Assembly: GCA_002311645.1 (NCBI GenBank)
Contig: DBYW01000026.1
Location: 100,650 to 110,777, forward strand
DNA from: Bacteroidales bacterium UBA1176
GTDB taxonomy: Bacteria; Bacteroidota; Bacteroidia; Bacteroidales; WCHB1-69
Direction: 5' to 3'
DNA length: 10,128 nt
Shown: positions 1-5,387 of the stretch, one piece after another
Layout of the letters: each line of letters opens with the position of its first letter
Position numbering within the stretch: the first letter of the stretch is position 1
Made by a program: the position numbers and the translations under genes
Notes under the pieces: model-generated
Database searches by the model: none
Seen by the model: only the letters and a program-made list of their open reading frames with translations
Told to the model about the DNA's origin: nothing

Positions 1-1151
1 CCCTCGCGGATGTCGGAGCCGCTTCCGGCGTTGCCCGCGTAGGGGCCGCCGGGCATCCCCGCGCCCAGGACACTTGGGTTGACCATGAGGGAGAAGAGGA
101 TCTCGGAGTTGGCGGCTGCTGACGTGGAAAGGCGATCTTCCGCCTTGATTTCGTTCTCTAATCGCTCGATGACCCATTTCTCCTCGGCCTTGCCGCTCTC
201 GTTGAGGGAGAATCCCGTGGTAAGCGTCTTGGCCGGATTCTCCTCGCTGGTGAGCTGTTCCTCGAACTCGTCAAGATAGTCGTTGATGGCCTTCTCACGG
301 TCGGCGGTGGACTCAAAGCTCTCCTCGGGGAACTTCTTCTCCCAGTAGGTGTCGGGGATTTGGATGTGCCACATGAGGTTCATGGCGTTGGAGTAGGCCT
401 TCTTCAGGAACGTGGGTATCTTGTGGGCGATGTCTATCCAGCCGCTCTTCCACGCGGTGTCCCAGTCGGGAAGGGCGTAGTAGTCGTTGCCGGAGAAGTA
501 GTTGCGGATTCGCGGGAAGGCGACACAACCGCCCCTCAGCCTGCCCTGCTCCTTCAAGACCTGCAGGTGGGTGAACGGGTCGGCCTCGTTGAGCATGGGG
601 ATGACTTTGGCCGTGTTGTCCGGGAAGCGTCTGTTGAACTCCCCGAACAGAAGCAGTTTCGACTTGTCTATGCTGATTCTGCAATGCCTTGCGTTGACGG
701 CCTCGGTGCGCAGGATGCGGTTTCCGTCCGCGCTGAACACGAACACGGGAAAGCAGTTGCCCAGCTTTATGAGGTCGCGGAACGCGTTGGTGTGGTAGGT
801 GCGGAAGGTGTAGCCCCGCAGGAAGTTGAGGACTTCGGGACGGTTGACAGGTGCGTACTGCTCGCGGTTCTGCTCGTCAAGTCCCGTAAGGTTCACGGGG
901 ATTACCCCCTGCCCGTAGCAGCAGCGGCACTTGTAGTTGAGCCCTGTGGAGAGGACACCCGTCTTGCCGATGACCTCCAAGGCCTCCTCCGGCCAGCGGT
1001 TGGCGCTGCCCCAGCAGGCGTACTCCACTTCCTCGAACGAGAACCGCTCGAATATCTCCTCGTTGACGGCCGTTTTCTTCACGGTGCTGCCGAACGAGGC
1101 CTTGCCCAGGAACAGCAGCGGTGTGCCTTGCTTGTTGAACGTTATTTCCAT
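1..1151 (-). CDS. Phage portal-like protein (3' end outside window)
   Basis: Translation of the minus strand from the ATG at 1151 is open for 383 codons to the window edge, so the C-terminus is missing. I see no signal peptide or membrane segment. The visible end reads LGAGMPGGPYAGNAGSGSDI; a Gly-rich, GSxI-type stretch after a 'Met/Leu-hydrophobic-Pro' segment is typical of the core of tailed-phage portal proteins, which form the dodecameric ring at the capsid vertex through which TerL pumps DNA. Cysteines cluster near residues 75-80 (YKCRCCYGQG). The gene lies 21 bp downstream of a small gene and is on the same strand as TerL, but about 6.2 kb from it. The start is supported by the short gap after the upstream stop. 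Portal is the best reading from motif, size and context; another head or virion protein is possible. Confidence 0.68.
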   Translation of the reverse strand, partial: MEITFNKQGTPLLFLGKASFGSTVKKTAVNEEIFERFSFEEVEYACWGSANRWPEEALEVIGKTGVLSTGLNYKCRCCYGQGVIPVNLTGLDEQNREQYAPVNRPEVLNFLRGYTFRTYHTNAFRDLIKLGNCFPVFVFSADGNRILRTEAVNARHCRISIDKSKLLLFGEFNRRFPDNTAKVIPMLNEADPFTHLQVLKEQGRLRGGCVAFPRIRNYFSGNDYYALPDWDTAWKSGWIDIAHKIPTFLKKAYSNAMNLMWHIQIPDTYWEKKFPEESFESTADREKAINDYLDEFEEQLTSEENPAKTLTTGFSLNESGKAEEKWVIERLENEIKAEDRLSTSAAANSEILFSLMVNPSVLGAGMPGGPYAGNAGSGSDIRE

Positions 1152-1172
1152 TTCTTCCAGTGCTTCAAGTTA

Positions 1173-1451
1173 CTAAATCACCACCTGCATCCCGTTGAAC
1201 TCCCGAAGGTTGTCTATCGAGACTGCGTGGATGTGCCCGATGGGGTCCCCGTTGGAATCCACGGGCAGGATCCCGCGCAGTCGGTTCCTCTTCATGTCGG
1301 CGCGGAGCCCTCTCATGACGGCTCGCGGGAACGAGACCAGCTCCCCGTTTTTCAGATAGAACTGCAGGGAGAAATGGGAGGCCTTTCCGTTGGCCTTTTC
1401 GCGGGTCTCCATCTCCCGCAGTGCGTCGGCGCGTCTTATCTTGTTGCCCAT
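1173..1451 (-). CDS. Small hypothetical phage protein, 92 aa, first gene of the portal unit
   Basis: Unrecognised soluble protein, basic in its first third (MGNKIRRADALREMETREKANG), followed by a short beta-rich segment (FSLQFYLKNGELVSF) and an IGHIHAVSIDNL segment near the C-terminus. I chose the ATG at 1451. A longer reading from 1472 would start inside a good Bacteroidetes -7 element (1470-1477), so it is unlikely. The gene ends at TAG (1173-1175), 21 bp before the portal start, and probably is transcribed with it. A small gene between the terminase and portal is common in phages, but the sequence shows no known motif, so no function is assigned. Confidence 0.7.
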   Translation of the reverse strand: MGNKIRRADALREMETREKANGKASHFSLQFYLKNGELVSFPRAVMRGLRADMKRNRLRGILPVDSNGDPIGHIHAVSIDNLREFNGMQVVI

Positions 1452-1469
1452 AAGCGTTAAGTTTTTGGG

Positions 1470-1500
1470 CAAAGATAAGGCAAAGGGAGAAAAACGTATG
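1470..1500 (-). promoter_or_regulatory. Probable promoter of the portal unit
   Basis: On the minus strand TATCTTTG (plus-strand caaagata, 1470-1477) is an exact match to the Bacteroidetes -7 consensus TAnnTTTG, 18 bases upstream of the ATG at 1451. The -33 region has no good TTTG at the usual distance, only a T-rich stretch, so the match is one-sided. Its place just after two terminator-like hairpins suggests that the portal block is transcribed independently of the cargo operon. Confidence 0.5.
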
Positions 1501-1594
1501 GGACAGATATGGAGTGACGGGAAAATGACGCCTCACAAAAAAAGGCTGGCCTCCGGACAGCGGCAGTCATTTGACCAGAGCGTAATTCCGCCGT

Positions 1595-1629
1595 AATTTT
1601 TTCCGCCGGATGGCGGAAAAATTTTTTTT
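1595..1629. terminator. Stem-loop with T-run, possible bidirectional terminator
   Basis: TTTTTCCGCC (1598-1607) pairs with GGCGGAAAAA (1612-1621) around a GGAT loop, and eight T residues follow on the plus strand. On the minus strand the A/T-rich base of the stem gives a weaker terminator. No plus-strand gene reads into it, so it probably backs up the minus-strand terminator at 1645-1684 or blocks antisense transcription. Confidence 0.55.
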
Positions 1630-1644
1630 GGGGGATATGGCACT

Positions 1645-1684
1645 AAAAAAGGCGCAAAAGTTCCATTTTTCGGATCTTTGCGCC
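1645..1684 (-). terminator. Intrinsic terminator of the cargo operon
   Basis: Read on the minus strand, GGCGCAAAG pairs with CTTTTGCGCC (one bulged T; plus strand 1675-1684 and 1651-1660), with an inner TCC/GGA pair, and is followed directly by six T residues (1645-1650). It lies 22 bp after the stop of the 65-residue gene and is a textbook factor-independent terminator. Confidence 0.8.
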
Positions 1685-1706
1685 TTGCTGGGGCTTGTTT
1701 CCGCCC

Positions 1707-1904
1707 TTATTGGGGCGGCTGTATTACAATTCGTTTGGGGGCGTGTAACGTGACGTAAACAACATATTTTCTGAATGTCTCCACCGTTTCGGCGGGTGCG
1801 TGGTTGCTTTCCAGCATTTCGGCCAGCTGTGCGCCCGTGTAGCTTCCCACTTTCGGCAGGTGGTATTTTTCCGCCTTTAGTGCCTTTGTTATCCTGCTAA
1901 TCAT
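1707..1904 (-). CDS. Hypothetical protein, 65 aa, last gene of cargo operon
   Basis: Small basic protein starting MISRITKALKAEKYHLPKVG, with a central segment TGAQLAEMLESNHAPAETVE that could form two short helices, and a hydrophobic YVVYVTLHAP stretch near the C-terminus. I do not recognise the family. It starts 15 bp after the stop of the ArdC-like gene, so the two are almost certainly co-transcribed and perhaps translationally coupled. An AGGAGG sequence (plus strand 1912-1917) sits at normal Shine-Dalgarno distance from the ATG, which is unusual for this lineage and supports this start. A terminator follows directly. Confidence 0.65.
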   Translation of the reverse strand: MISRITKALKAEKYHLPKVGSYTGAQLAEMLESNHAPAETVETFRKYVVYVTLHAPKRIVIQPPQ

Positions 1905-1919
1905 TGCCGCGCCTCCTTT

Positions 1920-2558
1920 CTAAAAAACCGCTATCGGTTCGGGTTCTTCCATCGGTTCGGGCTGCAGGAACGCGGCGGCGGCTTCCTCGGCGGGTGCTTC
2001 CTGCGCCTCTGCCGTCTCGGTCGCTTCTTCCGTGCTGGCGGGCTGGTCGCGGCGCGTTACTTGCAAATTGCTGAACAAATAACACATATTGAAGCGTTCG
2101 CGCTCGCCTTTGGTGCTGCCCTCCTCGCCTGCGCCGTCGGCGTTCTCCATCAGCGCGGGAGTTGGCGCGGGTGCGCTGGCGGTCTCGCCGTCCTGCTCTT
2201 TCTTCTCGCGTTTGGTGGGCTGGCTCCACACGGGGAACGCTTTGGAGCCCTTAATAATGGTGTAGCCCTCACTTTTCCACTCGTTGAACTTTTTAAACTC
2301 CGTTGTGCCCTCCTCGGCGGGTGCGTACACGAATTTTAATATAAAGTAGTTCAGCGGCTGGGATTCCAAAAATAAGGCCTGCGCCGCGCTTTTGGCGGTG
2401 TTAATCATAAAATCGCGGATTTGCCGCGCCTCCGCGCTGGCGGCCAAAAGTCTTTCAAATTGGGCGGCGCGGTTCTTTTCCTTTGCCGTTAAGGGTCTTG
2501 TCTGCACCTTTTCGGCGGTTTCCGTTATTTCTCCTGTTATTGTATTGATATTTTCCAT
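1920..2558 (-). CDS. ArdC N-terminal-domain-like protein without peptidase domain, 212 aa
   Basis: Residues about 88-170 hold the pattern FNEWKSEGYTIIKGSKAFPVW ... CYLFSNLQV. This resembles the N-terminal ssDNA-binding domain of ArdC-type antirestriction proteins (a W..GxxVxKGxKAxPV core and a final 'vFxxxQ' strand). An acidic, Ala/Pro-rich linker (about 120-152) interrupts the domain, and a low-complexity Glu/Ala tail (172-212) follows. The C-terminal zinc-metallopeptidase domain of full-length ArdC, with its HExxH motif, is absent, so a DNA-binding role is more likely than a proteolytic one. Known ArdC proteins protect incoming plasmid ssDNA from restriction; that this one does so is inference. 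The gene sits between the coiled-coil gene and the 65-residue gene and has its own stem-loop leader (2591-2647). The ATG at 2558 is the first Met after that leader. Confidence 0.6.
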   Translation of the reverse strand: MENINTITGEITETAEKVQTRPLTAKEKNRAAQFERLLAASAEARQIRDFMINTAKSAAQALFLESQPLNYFILKFVYAPAEEGTTEFKKFNEWKSEGYTIIKGSKAFPVWSQPTKREKKEQDGETASAPAPTPALMENADGAGEEGSTKGERERFNMCYLFSNLQVTRRDQPASTEEATETAEAQEAPAEEAAAAFLQPEPMEEPEPIAVF

Positions 2559-2590
2559 ATTTTTGCAGATTGGTTTTTTGTCCCTTTGGG

Positions 2591-2647
2591 GATTGAAAAT
2601 TTAATTGTGAAAGAGGCGGCGCGGGTCTGAATTATTGCGCCGCCTCT
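2591..2647 (-). promoter_or_regulatory. Leader element A: GC-rich stem-loop plus TTTCACAATTAAA box before the ArdC-like gene
   Basis: AGAGGCGGCGC (2612-2622) pairs perfectly, over 11 bp, with GCGCCGCCTCT (2637-2647). The 14-base loop carries GGGTCTGA on the plus strand (TCAGACCC in the transcript). Next to it, towards the gene, lies TTGAAAATTTAATTGTGAAAG (split: TTGAAAATTTAA 2593-2604, TTGTGAAAG 2605-2613), which recurs in leaders B and C. The ATG lies about 35 bases further on. An intergenic terminator is an alternative: the plus strand has CCTTTTTG after the stem and the minus strand only TTT. Confidence 0.55.
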
Positions 2648-2660
2648 CCTTTTTGCCCTT

Positions 2661-3461
2661 TTAGGCGGTCAAAAGTTCGGTTTCAATCTCGCCGACTTTG
2701 GCGCAAATTTCCGCGTTCATCGCCTCGCAGAATTTTTTGACGATTGCCGTATTTGAAACGGTCATCACCTTTTTGAACTCCTCGCGGTTTAATCCGTCTT
2801 TCGTGAAACGTTCAAAGGATAGGCGGCAGATACTTGTTTCAAACTCTTCTTCGTCCTCCAGCTCTTCGATATAGTTTTCTATATCCTCGCGGCATTTGAT
2901 GAACATTTCACGCTTTTCGGCGATTTCGCGCTTGTGGTTGAGGCGTTCAAGTTCTTCGTCCAGTCGTTTCTGCATTTCCGCGAGGGATTCGCGGCGTTTG
3001 CGGTCGGCTTCCTCGGCGGCGCGTATCGCGGCGGCGGCGGCTTCCTCCGCGCTCATCGGGGCGGGCGCGGGTGCTGGTGTCGGTTCTGCGGGCTTCTGCT
3101 CCGTCTCGGCGGCTGGTGCTGCCGTGGCGGGTGCTGGCGTTGCCTCTTTCGGGGTCTCCGTCTTGGGGGCTTCCTTGGTTGCCTCGGTCGGTTTCTCCTG
3201 CTTGGTCTCCGCTGCGGGTTTCGTCTCCGCCTTTGCAGGGGCGGCGGGCTTGGTCTCCGTCTTGGCGGGTGTCGCTGGTTTCGCCTCTGCGGGCGTTCCT
3301 CCCATCGGGGGGACGATTACCGACTTAACAAGCGTTAACGCGGGGGCGGCTGGTGTCGCGGCTGCTGCCGTGGCGGTCGGGGTTGTGGTTTTCGCTGCGC
3401 TCTTGGCGGTTGCGGTTGCGGTTCTCGTTGCGCTGGTTGCGCTCTTGGTGTTTTTTTCCAT
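2661..3461 (-). CDS. Ala/Pro/Thr/Lys-rich coiled-coil protein, 266 aa
   Basis: The N-terminal half (about 1-135) is low-complexity, built of Ala, Pro, Thr, Lys and Glu, with loosely repeated units such as KAETKPAA and KTETKPAAPA. Only LTLVKSVIVPPMGG (about 42-55) breaks the pattern. A charged helix likely to form a coiled coil follows (about 137-190: EEADRKRRESLAEMQKRLDE and onward). The C-terminal 75 residues look globular (IENYIEELEDEEEFETSICR). There is no signal peptide or membrane segment, so it is probably cytoplasmic, with a flexible linker tethering a multimerising domain. I do not recognise the family. It is the fourth gene of the six-gene operon. Leader B precedes it and leader A follows it. 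Long open frames on the plus strand here are shadows of its biased codons. Confidence 0.65.
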   Translation of the reverse strand: MEKNTKSATSATRTATATAKSAAKTTTPTATAAAATPAAPALTLVKSVIVPPMGGTPAEAKPATPAKTETKPAAPAKAETKPAAETKQEKPTEATKEAPKTETPKEATPAPATAAPAAETEQKPAEPTPAPAPAPMSAEEAAAAAIRAAEEADRKRRESLAEMQKRLDEELERLNHKREIAEKREMFIKCREDIENYIEELEDEEEFETSICRLSFERFTKDGLNREEFKKVMTVSNTAIVKKFCEAMNAEICAKVGEIETELLTA

Positions 3462-3465
3462 TGTT

Positions 3466-3523
3466 TTGAAAATTTAAGTGTGAAAAATAAGGTTATTTAA
3501 TGCGGGCGGGGTCTGTCCTGCCC
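3466..3523 (-). promoter_or_regulatory. Leader element B: stem-loop plus TGTGAAA box before the coiled-coil gene
   Basis: On the plus strand GGGCGGG (3504-3510) pairs with CCTGCCC (3517-3523), one pair being a G-T wobble, around loop GTCTGT, so GGGTCTG is again at the loop edge (CAGACCC on the coding strand). TTGAAAATTTAA (3466-3477) and GTGTGAAAA (3478-3486) match leader A almost base for base, but here about 17 extra bases separate box and stem. It lies between the RadC-like stop and the coiled-coil start. Confidence 0.5.
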
Positions 3524-3535
3524 TTTCTTTGTCGC

Positions 3536-4015
3536 TTATATTATGCCCTCTTCAACGAATGAAAAATAATTGTCGGCGGTTATTATTACGCTGTCGGTTA
3601 GTCGGATGTCGAAAAGTTCGGCGGCTTTCCGTATCTTCTCCGTCATTAGTTTGTCGTTTCGGCTGGGGCTTGTGCTGCCGCTCGGGTGGTTGTGGCAAAC
3701 TATCAGCGCGGCGGCGTTGGTCATTATTGCGCCCTGCATTATGAATTTGACATCTACGGGGGCGGCGGTGGTCGTTCCCTCGCCTATCTTGTGGAGGGCT
3801 AAAAGTTTGTTGGCCTGGTTCAGATAGAGGGCGAAAAACATTTCTTTGTACTCCATATTCCGCGACATTTCGCCGTTCTCGGTCATTATGTTGTAAACAT
3901 CGGGCGCGTTTTGGATTTCCGGACGCTGCGCCGGCCTTACGGCGGTTTTGTAGTGTATTTCTATTTCGGGGGCTTGTGCCGTTTCCGGCTGGCTGTATTT
4001 GGTTGTTTGGTTCAT
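3536..4015 (-). CDS. Stand-alone RadC-family JAB-domain protein, 159 aa
   Basis: Residues about 55-159 form a JAB/MPN-type domain of the RadC family. The zinc-binding signature is intact as CHNHPSGSTSPSRND (H108, H110, S112, D121), preceded by the usual GEGTTTAAPVDV strand-helix (77-89) and followed by LFDIRLTDSVIITADNYFSF (134-153), all typical of RadC. Chromosomal RadC is longer and carries helix-hairpin-helix DNA-binding motifs. Those are absent and replaced by a short polar N-terminus (1-50). Such short RadC-like proteins are common on mobile elements, where their role is unsettled: a metal-dependent hydrolase, a DNA-processing factor or an anti-defence factor have been suggested. It is third in the operon and preceded by a 258-base leader region containing stem-loop C. 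The ATG at 4015 is the first after that leader. Confidence 0.85.
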   Translation of the reverse strand: MNQTTKYSQPETAQAPEIEIHYKTAVRPAQRPEIQNAPDVYNIMTENGEMSRNMEYKEMFFALYLNQANKLLALHKIGEGTTTAAPVDVKFIMQGAIMTNAAALIVCHNHPSGSTSPSRNDKLMTEKIRKAAELFDIRLTDSVIITADNYFSFVEEGII

Positions 4016-4024
4016 CGTCTTGGG

Positions 4025-4103
4025 TTTTTGATTGTGAAAGAGGCGTTTTTTCTGTCTTTCCTGCCGTTTATCAACGGCGGGGAGGGTCTGAAGTTCCCCG
4101 CCG
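4025..4103 (-). promoter_or_regulatory. Leader element C: stem-loop plus TTGTGAAAGAGGCG box before the RadC-like gene
   Basis: CGGCGGGGA (4075-4083) pairs perfectly with TCCCCGCCG (4095-4103), and the loop holds GGGTCTGA (4084-4091), as in leader A. ATTGTGAAAGAGGCG (4031-4045) is identical to 2603-2617 in leader A. About 30 bases separate box and stem. The repeat of loop motif and box at three gene starts in one operon argues for function rather than chance. Confidence 0.55.
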
Positions 4104-4273
4104 TGGGGCTGTGTAGTTTTATTTTCCGTTTCTTGTTGTTAATCAGTTTTTTGCACGCCTTTTTTTTGAAAAAAGGCCGTTAAAGTGTAACGTGTCCCGC
4201 CTCTCGCCCTGCCTGCCGCGTTTATAAACGTTTCGCGCTTCGCTGGAAATATGACGGCGGGCGGCGGGCTGGG
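4104..4273 (-). other. Gene-free upstream part of the RadC-like leader
   Basis: No convincing ORF is seen. It holds a 12-base perfect palindrome CGTTTATAAACG (4219-4230), a short inverted repeat GTTA-AAGTG-TAAC (4179-4191), and an A/T hairpin CCTTTTTT...AAAAAAGG (4158-4176). Together with stem-loop C this makes an unusually long (258-base) spacer inside an otherwise compact operon. An internal promoter, attenuator or degraded gene are all possible. Confidence 0.4.
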
Positions 4274-4549
4274 TCAGTCCGTCACGCTGCCCAAATATTC
4301 GTATTTATAGCCGTTTTCATCGTCTTCGGCTTGTTTCAGTTCGTACACGTCATTTTGTTTATAGTAGTAGATGCCCGCTTTGACGGATTCCGCGCCGCTG
4401 GCGGTGGTTATCCCGAAATATTGTGTGTTGGTGGTGTCGGGGTAGTCTTCGGGGATGAAAAAAACATCTTCGGGGGTCACGTTCTCATTATCCAAAAAGG
4501 TGCAGAACGTTGCAATGTTCTTGAAAAAATCGTTGTTTTGTCCGTTCAT
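4274..4549 (-). CDS. Hypothetical acidic protein, 91 aa
   Basis: A small, acidic protein without signal peptide or membrane segment. It starts MNGQNNDFFKNIATFCTFLD, continues with a Pro/Asp-rich segment (VTPEDVFFIPEDYPDTTNTQ) and then alternating hydrophobic/polar residues (AGIYYYKQNDVYELKQAEDD) that suggest beta strands. I do not recognise the family. Small acidic proteins in phage and plasmid accessory operons are sometimes DNA mimics or inhibitors, but nothing here proves that. It begins 19 bp after the 57-residue gene and is second in the operon. Confidence 0.65.
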   Translation of the reverse strand: MNGQNNDFFKNIATFCTFLDNENVTPEDVFFIPEDYPDTTNTQYFGITTASGAESVKAGIYYYKQNDVYELKQAEDDENGYKYEYLGSVTD

Positions 4550-4568
4550 CGCTTCGGGGTTTATGGGG

Positions 4569-4742
4569 TTATAATGAAATTAAGTTGTCAATTACTTGTG
4601 TGTAGGTGTCGGCGTTCATTGAACTTTCAACGCGCTTTATATCGGCATAAACGGCGTTTTTGCGGTCTTCGGGGATTATGGCATACAGCCGCCAAAGGTT
4701 TTTTAATAGGTTCGTCAATCTCAAAATTTCATCTACTTGCAT
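4569..4742 (-). CDS. Hypothetical small protein, 57 aa, first gene of cargo operon
   Basis: The ATG at 4742 (plus-strand cat 4740-4742) opens a 58-codon frame ending in TAA at 4569-4571. The product starts MQVDEILRLTNLLKNLWRLY and ends QVIDNLISL; it looks like a short, mostly helical soluble protein with a heptad-like Leu pattern. No family is recognised. Support comes from its position: it is the first ATG after a good promoter (4804-4835) and ends 19 bp before the next gene. It could be a small regulator of the operon, but that is only a guess from position. Confidence 0.6.
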   Translation of the reverse strand: MQVDEILRLTNLLKNLWRLYAIIPEDRKNAVYADIKRVESSMNADTYTQVIDNLISL

Positions 4743-4770
4743 AATCTCAATTTTTTATTGGTTCGTTTCG

Positions 4771-4789
4771 GGGGCTGTTTGTTATCCCC
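4771..4789 (-). promoter_or_regulatory. Weak stem-loop in the 5' UTR of the operon (possible leader D)
   Basis: GGGG (4771-4774) faces CCCC (4786-4789) with loop CTGTTTGTTAT. The GGGGCTG resembles the GGGTCTG of leaders A-C, but the TGTGAAA box is missing, so membership of that set is doubtful. Confidence 0.25.
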
Positions 4790-4803
4790 TTTGTTTTATG
4801 TTG

Positions 4804-4835
4804 CTAATATACAACATTTTCCGCAATCTACCAAA
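4804..4835 (-). promoter_or_regulatory. Promoter of the six-gene cargo operon
   Basis: On the minus strand TTTG (plus caaa, 4832-4835) is followed after 20 bases by TATATTAG (plus ctaatata, 4804-4811). This fits the Bacteroidetes -33/-7 layout with one mismatch in the -7 element. The predicted leader to the ATG at 4742 is about 55 bases. The -7 element overlaps one copy of the ATATRCAACATYTT repeat, a good position for a repressor or activator. Confidence 0.6.
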
Positions 4836-5045
4836 TAATTTTTCAAAAAAATGCAATTTTATTTCATTGATAATCAGCAAGTTGAAAATTATTTTCATTT
4901 TTAAGTGTTTTTGTATCAATATTTCGGGCGATTTTTCGCAGATTTTAGGGGTTGCCAGCGCAAAATTGAATTATTATAATATATTGATATACAACATCTT
5001 ACAACAATTTTTCACGTCAAAAACGCGGGCGATATGCAACATTTT
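4806..5045. repeat. Three copies of a 15-base ATATRCAACATYTT motif
   Basis: AATATACAACATTTT (4806-4820), GATATACAACATCTT (4986-5000) and GATATGCAACATTTT (5031-5045) lie in the same orientation in a gene-free upstream region. The first overlaps the operon's -7 element. A partial ACAACAATTTTT follows at 5001-5012. They could be operator sites for a phage or element regulator, or -7-like promoter relics. Confidence 0.45.
4861..4955. repeat. Left copy of a two-part direct repeat
   Basis: ATTTCATTGATAAT (4861-4874) and GCAGATTTTAGGGGTTGC (4938-4955) both recur in the same order and orientation at 6331-6396. The spacing differs (77 against 48 bases between part starts), so the match is in two blocks rather than one continuous repeat. 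Confidence 0.5.
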
Positions 5046-5295
5046 GGCGCGGTGGCGGTGTTGTCGGGCGGGGGTGTTCGGGGGTTGGCGGCTGTTCCGA
5101 TGGATGGGTGCGAGTGCGAGGCGGGCGCGTGGATGGCGACCGCCGCAGGGCGGCGGCGCGTCCACTCTGACGGCGAAGCCGTCCACCCGTACAACTGCCG
5201 TCCACTCGTTTGACAAAAGACAGATACCATTGCGGCAGCAATGACCGCCTGTAAAAGCATTTTAGGTGAGCAATGGTACATTTGCTCACCAACAT
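5021..5295. other. GC-rich, stem-loop-dense gene-free block
   Basis: Composition changes abruptly near 5021 from very AT-rich to very GC-rich. Several short minus-strand frames are open at once (for example 5012-5295) and would give Arg/Pro-rich products, as expected for GC-rich non-coding DNA. Stem-loops include GACGGC-GAA-GCCGTC (5169-5183), CATTGC-GGCA-GCAATG (5228-5243) and GGTGAGCAA-TGGTACAT-TTGCTCACC (5265-5290). ACCATTGC (5226-5233) can also pair with GCAATGGT (5270-5277), so two alternative folds exist. Identity unknown: a structured RNA, an attachment or transfer region, or a relic of a mobile element. Confidence 0.4.
5158..5216. repeat. Imperfect short tandem repeat with GTCCAC core
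   Basis: GTCCAC occurs at 5160, 5181 and 5200, that is at 21- and 19-base spacing. The last two units read GCCGTCCACCCGTACAACT and GCCGTCCACTCGTTTGACA, matching at most positions. Spacing near two helical turns could place a protein on one face of the DNA, but the array is short. Confidence 0.35.
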
Positions 5296-5327
5296 AATAA
5301 ATACGCTTGTATGGGCTTATTCCAGCC

Positions 5328-5363
5328 TTATTTGTACCTTGTCAAGGTGCGCAGCACAAATAA
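5328..5363. other. Stem-loop with nested hairpin
   Basis: TTATTTGT (5328-5335) pairs perfectly with ACAAATAA (5356-5363), enclosing a second hairpin ACCTT-GTC-AAGGT (5336-5348). It lies just downstream, in minus-strand reading, of the terminator at 5361-5387 and overlaps its T-run, so it may be part of a terminator region or of a separate structured element. Confidence 0.35.
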
Positions 5364-5387
5364 AAAAGCAGTCCACATCGGACTGCT
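5361..5387 (-). terminator. Intrinsic terminator downstream of the barrel gene
   Basis: In minus-strand reading AGCAGTCC, a five-base loop and GGACTGCT form a perfect 8-bp stem (plus 5367-5374 with 5380-5387), followed by a run of six T (5362-5367). It ends transcription coming from the beta-barrel gene or from any RNA encoded in 5390-5610. Confidence 0.75.

Noticed and set aside
360..1460. Long plus-strand ORF (366 codons)
   Set aside because: It is the antisense of the portal-like and 92-aa genes; its product is Val/Gly/Leu-rich without motifs, while the minus-strand frame gives a coherent portal-like protein.
2896..3477. Plus-strand ORF of 193 codons with Ala/Gly/Val repeats
   Set aside because: It mirrors the Ala/Pro-rich codons of the minus-strand coiled-coil gene; no start context or operon partner on the plus strand.
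4806..5045. CRISPR-like array
   Set aside because: The repeated 15-base motif has irregular spacing (180 and 45 bases) and no cas genes are present.
4660..5244. Plus-strand ORF of 194 codons
   Set aside because: It crosses the 57-aa gene, the minus-strand promoter and the composition step; product changes character from Phe/Ile-rich to Arg-rich, as expected for non-coding DNA.
5012..5295. Three overlapping minus-strand ORFs (80-92 codons)
   Set aside because: All three frames are open together in GC-rich DNA; the products are Pro/Arg-rich and lack motifs, and hairpins overlap the frames. A gene relic cannot be excluded.
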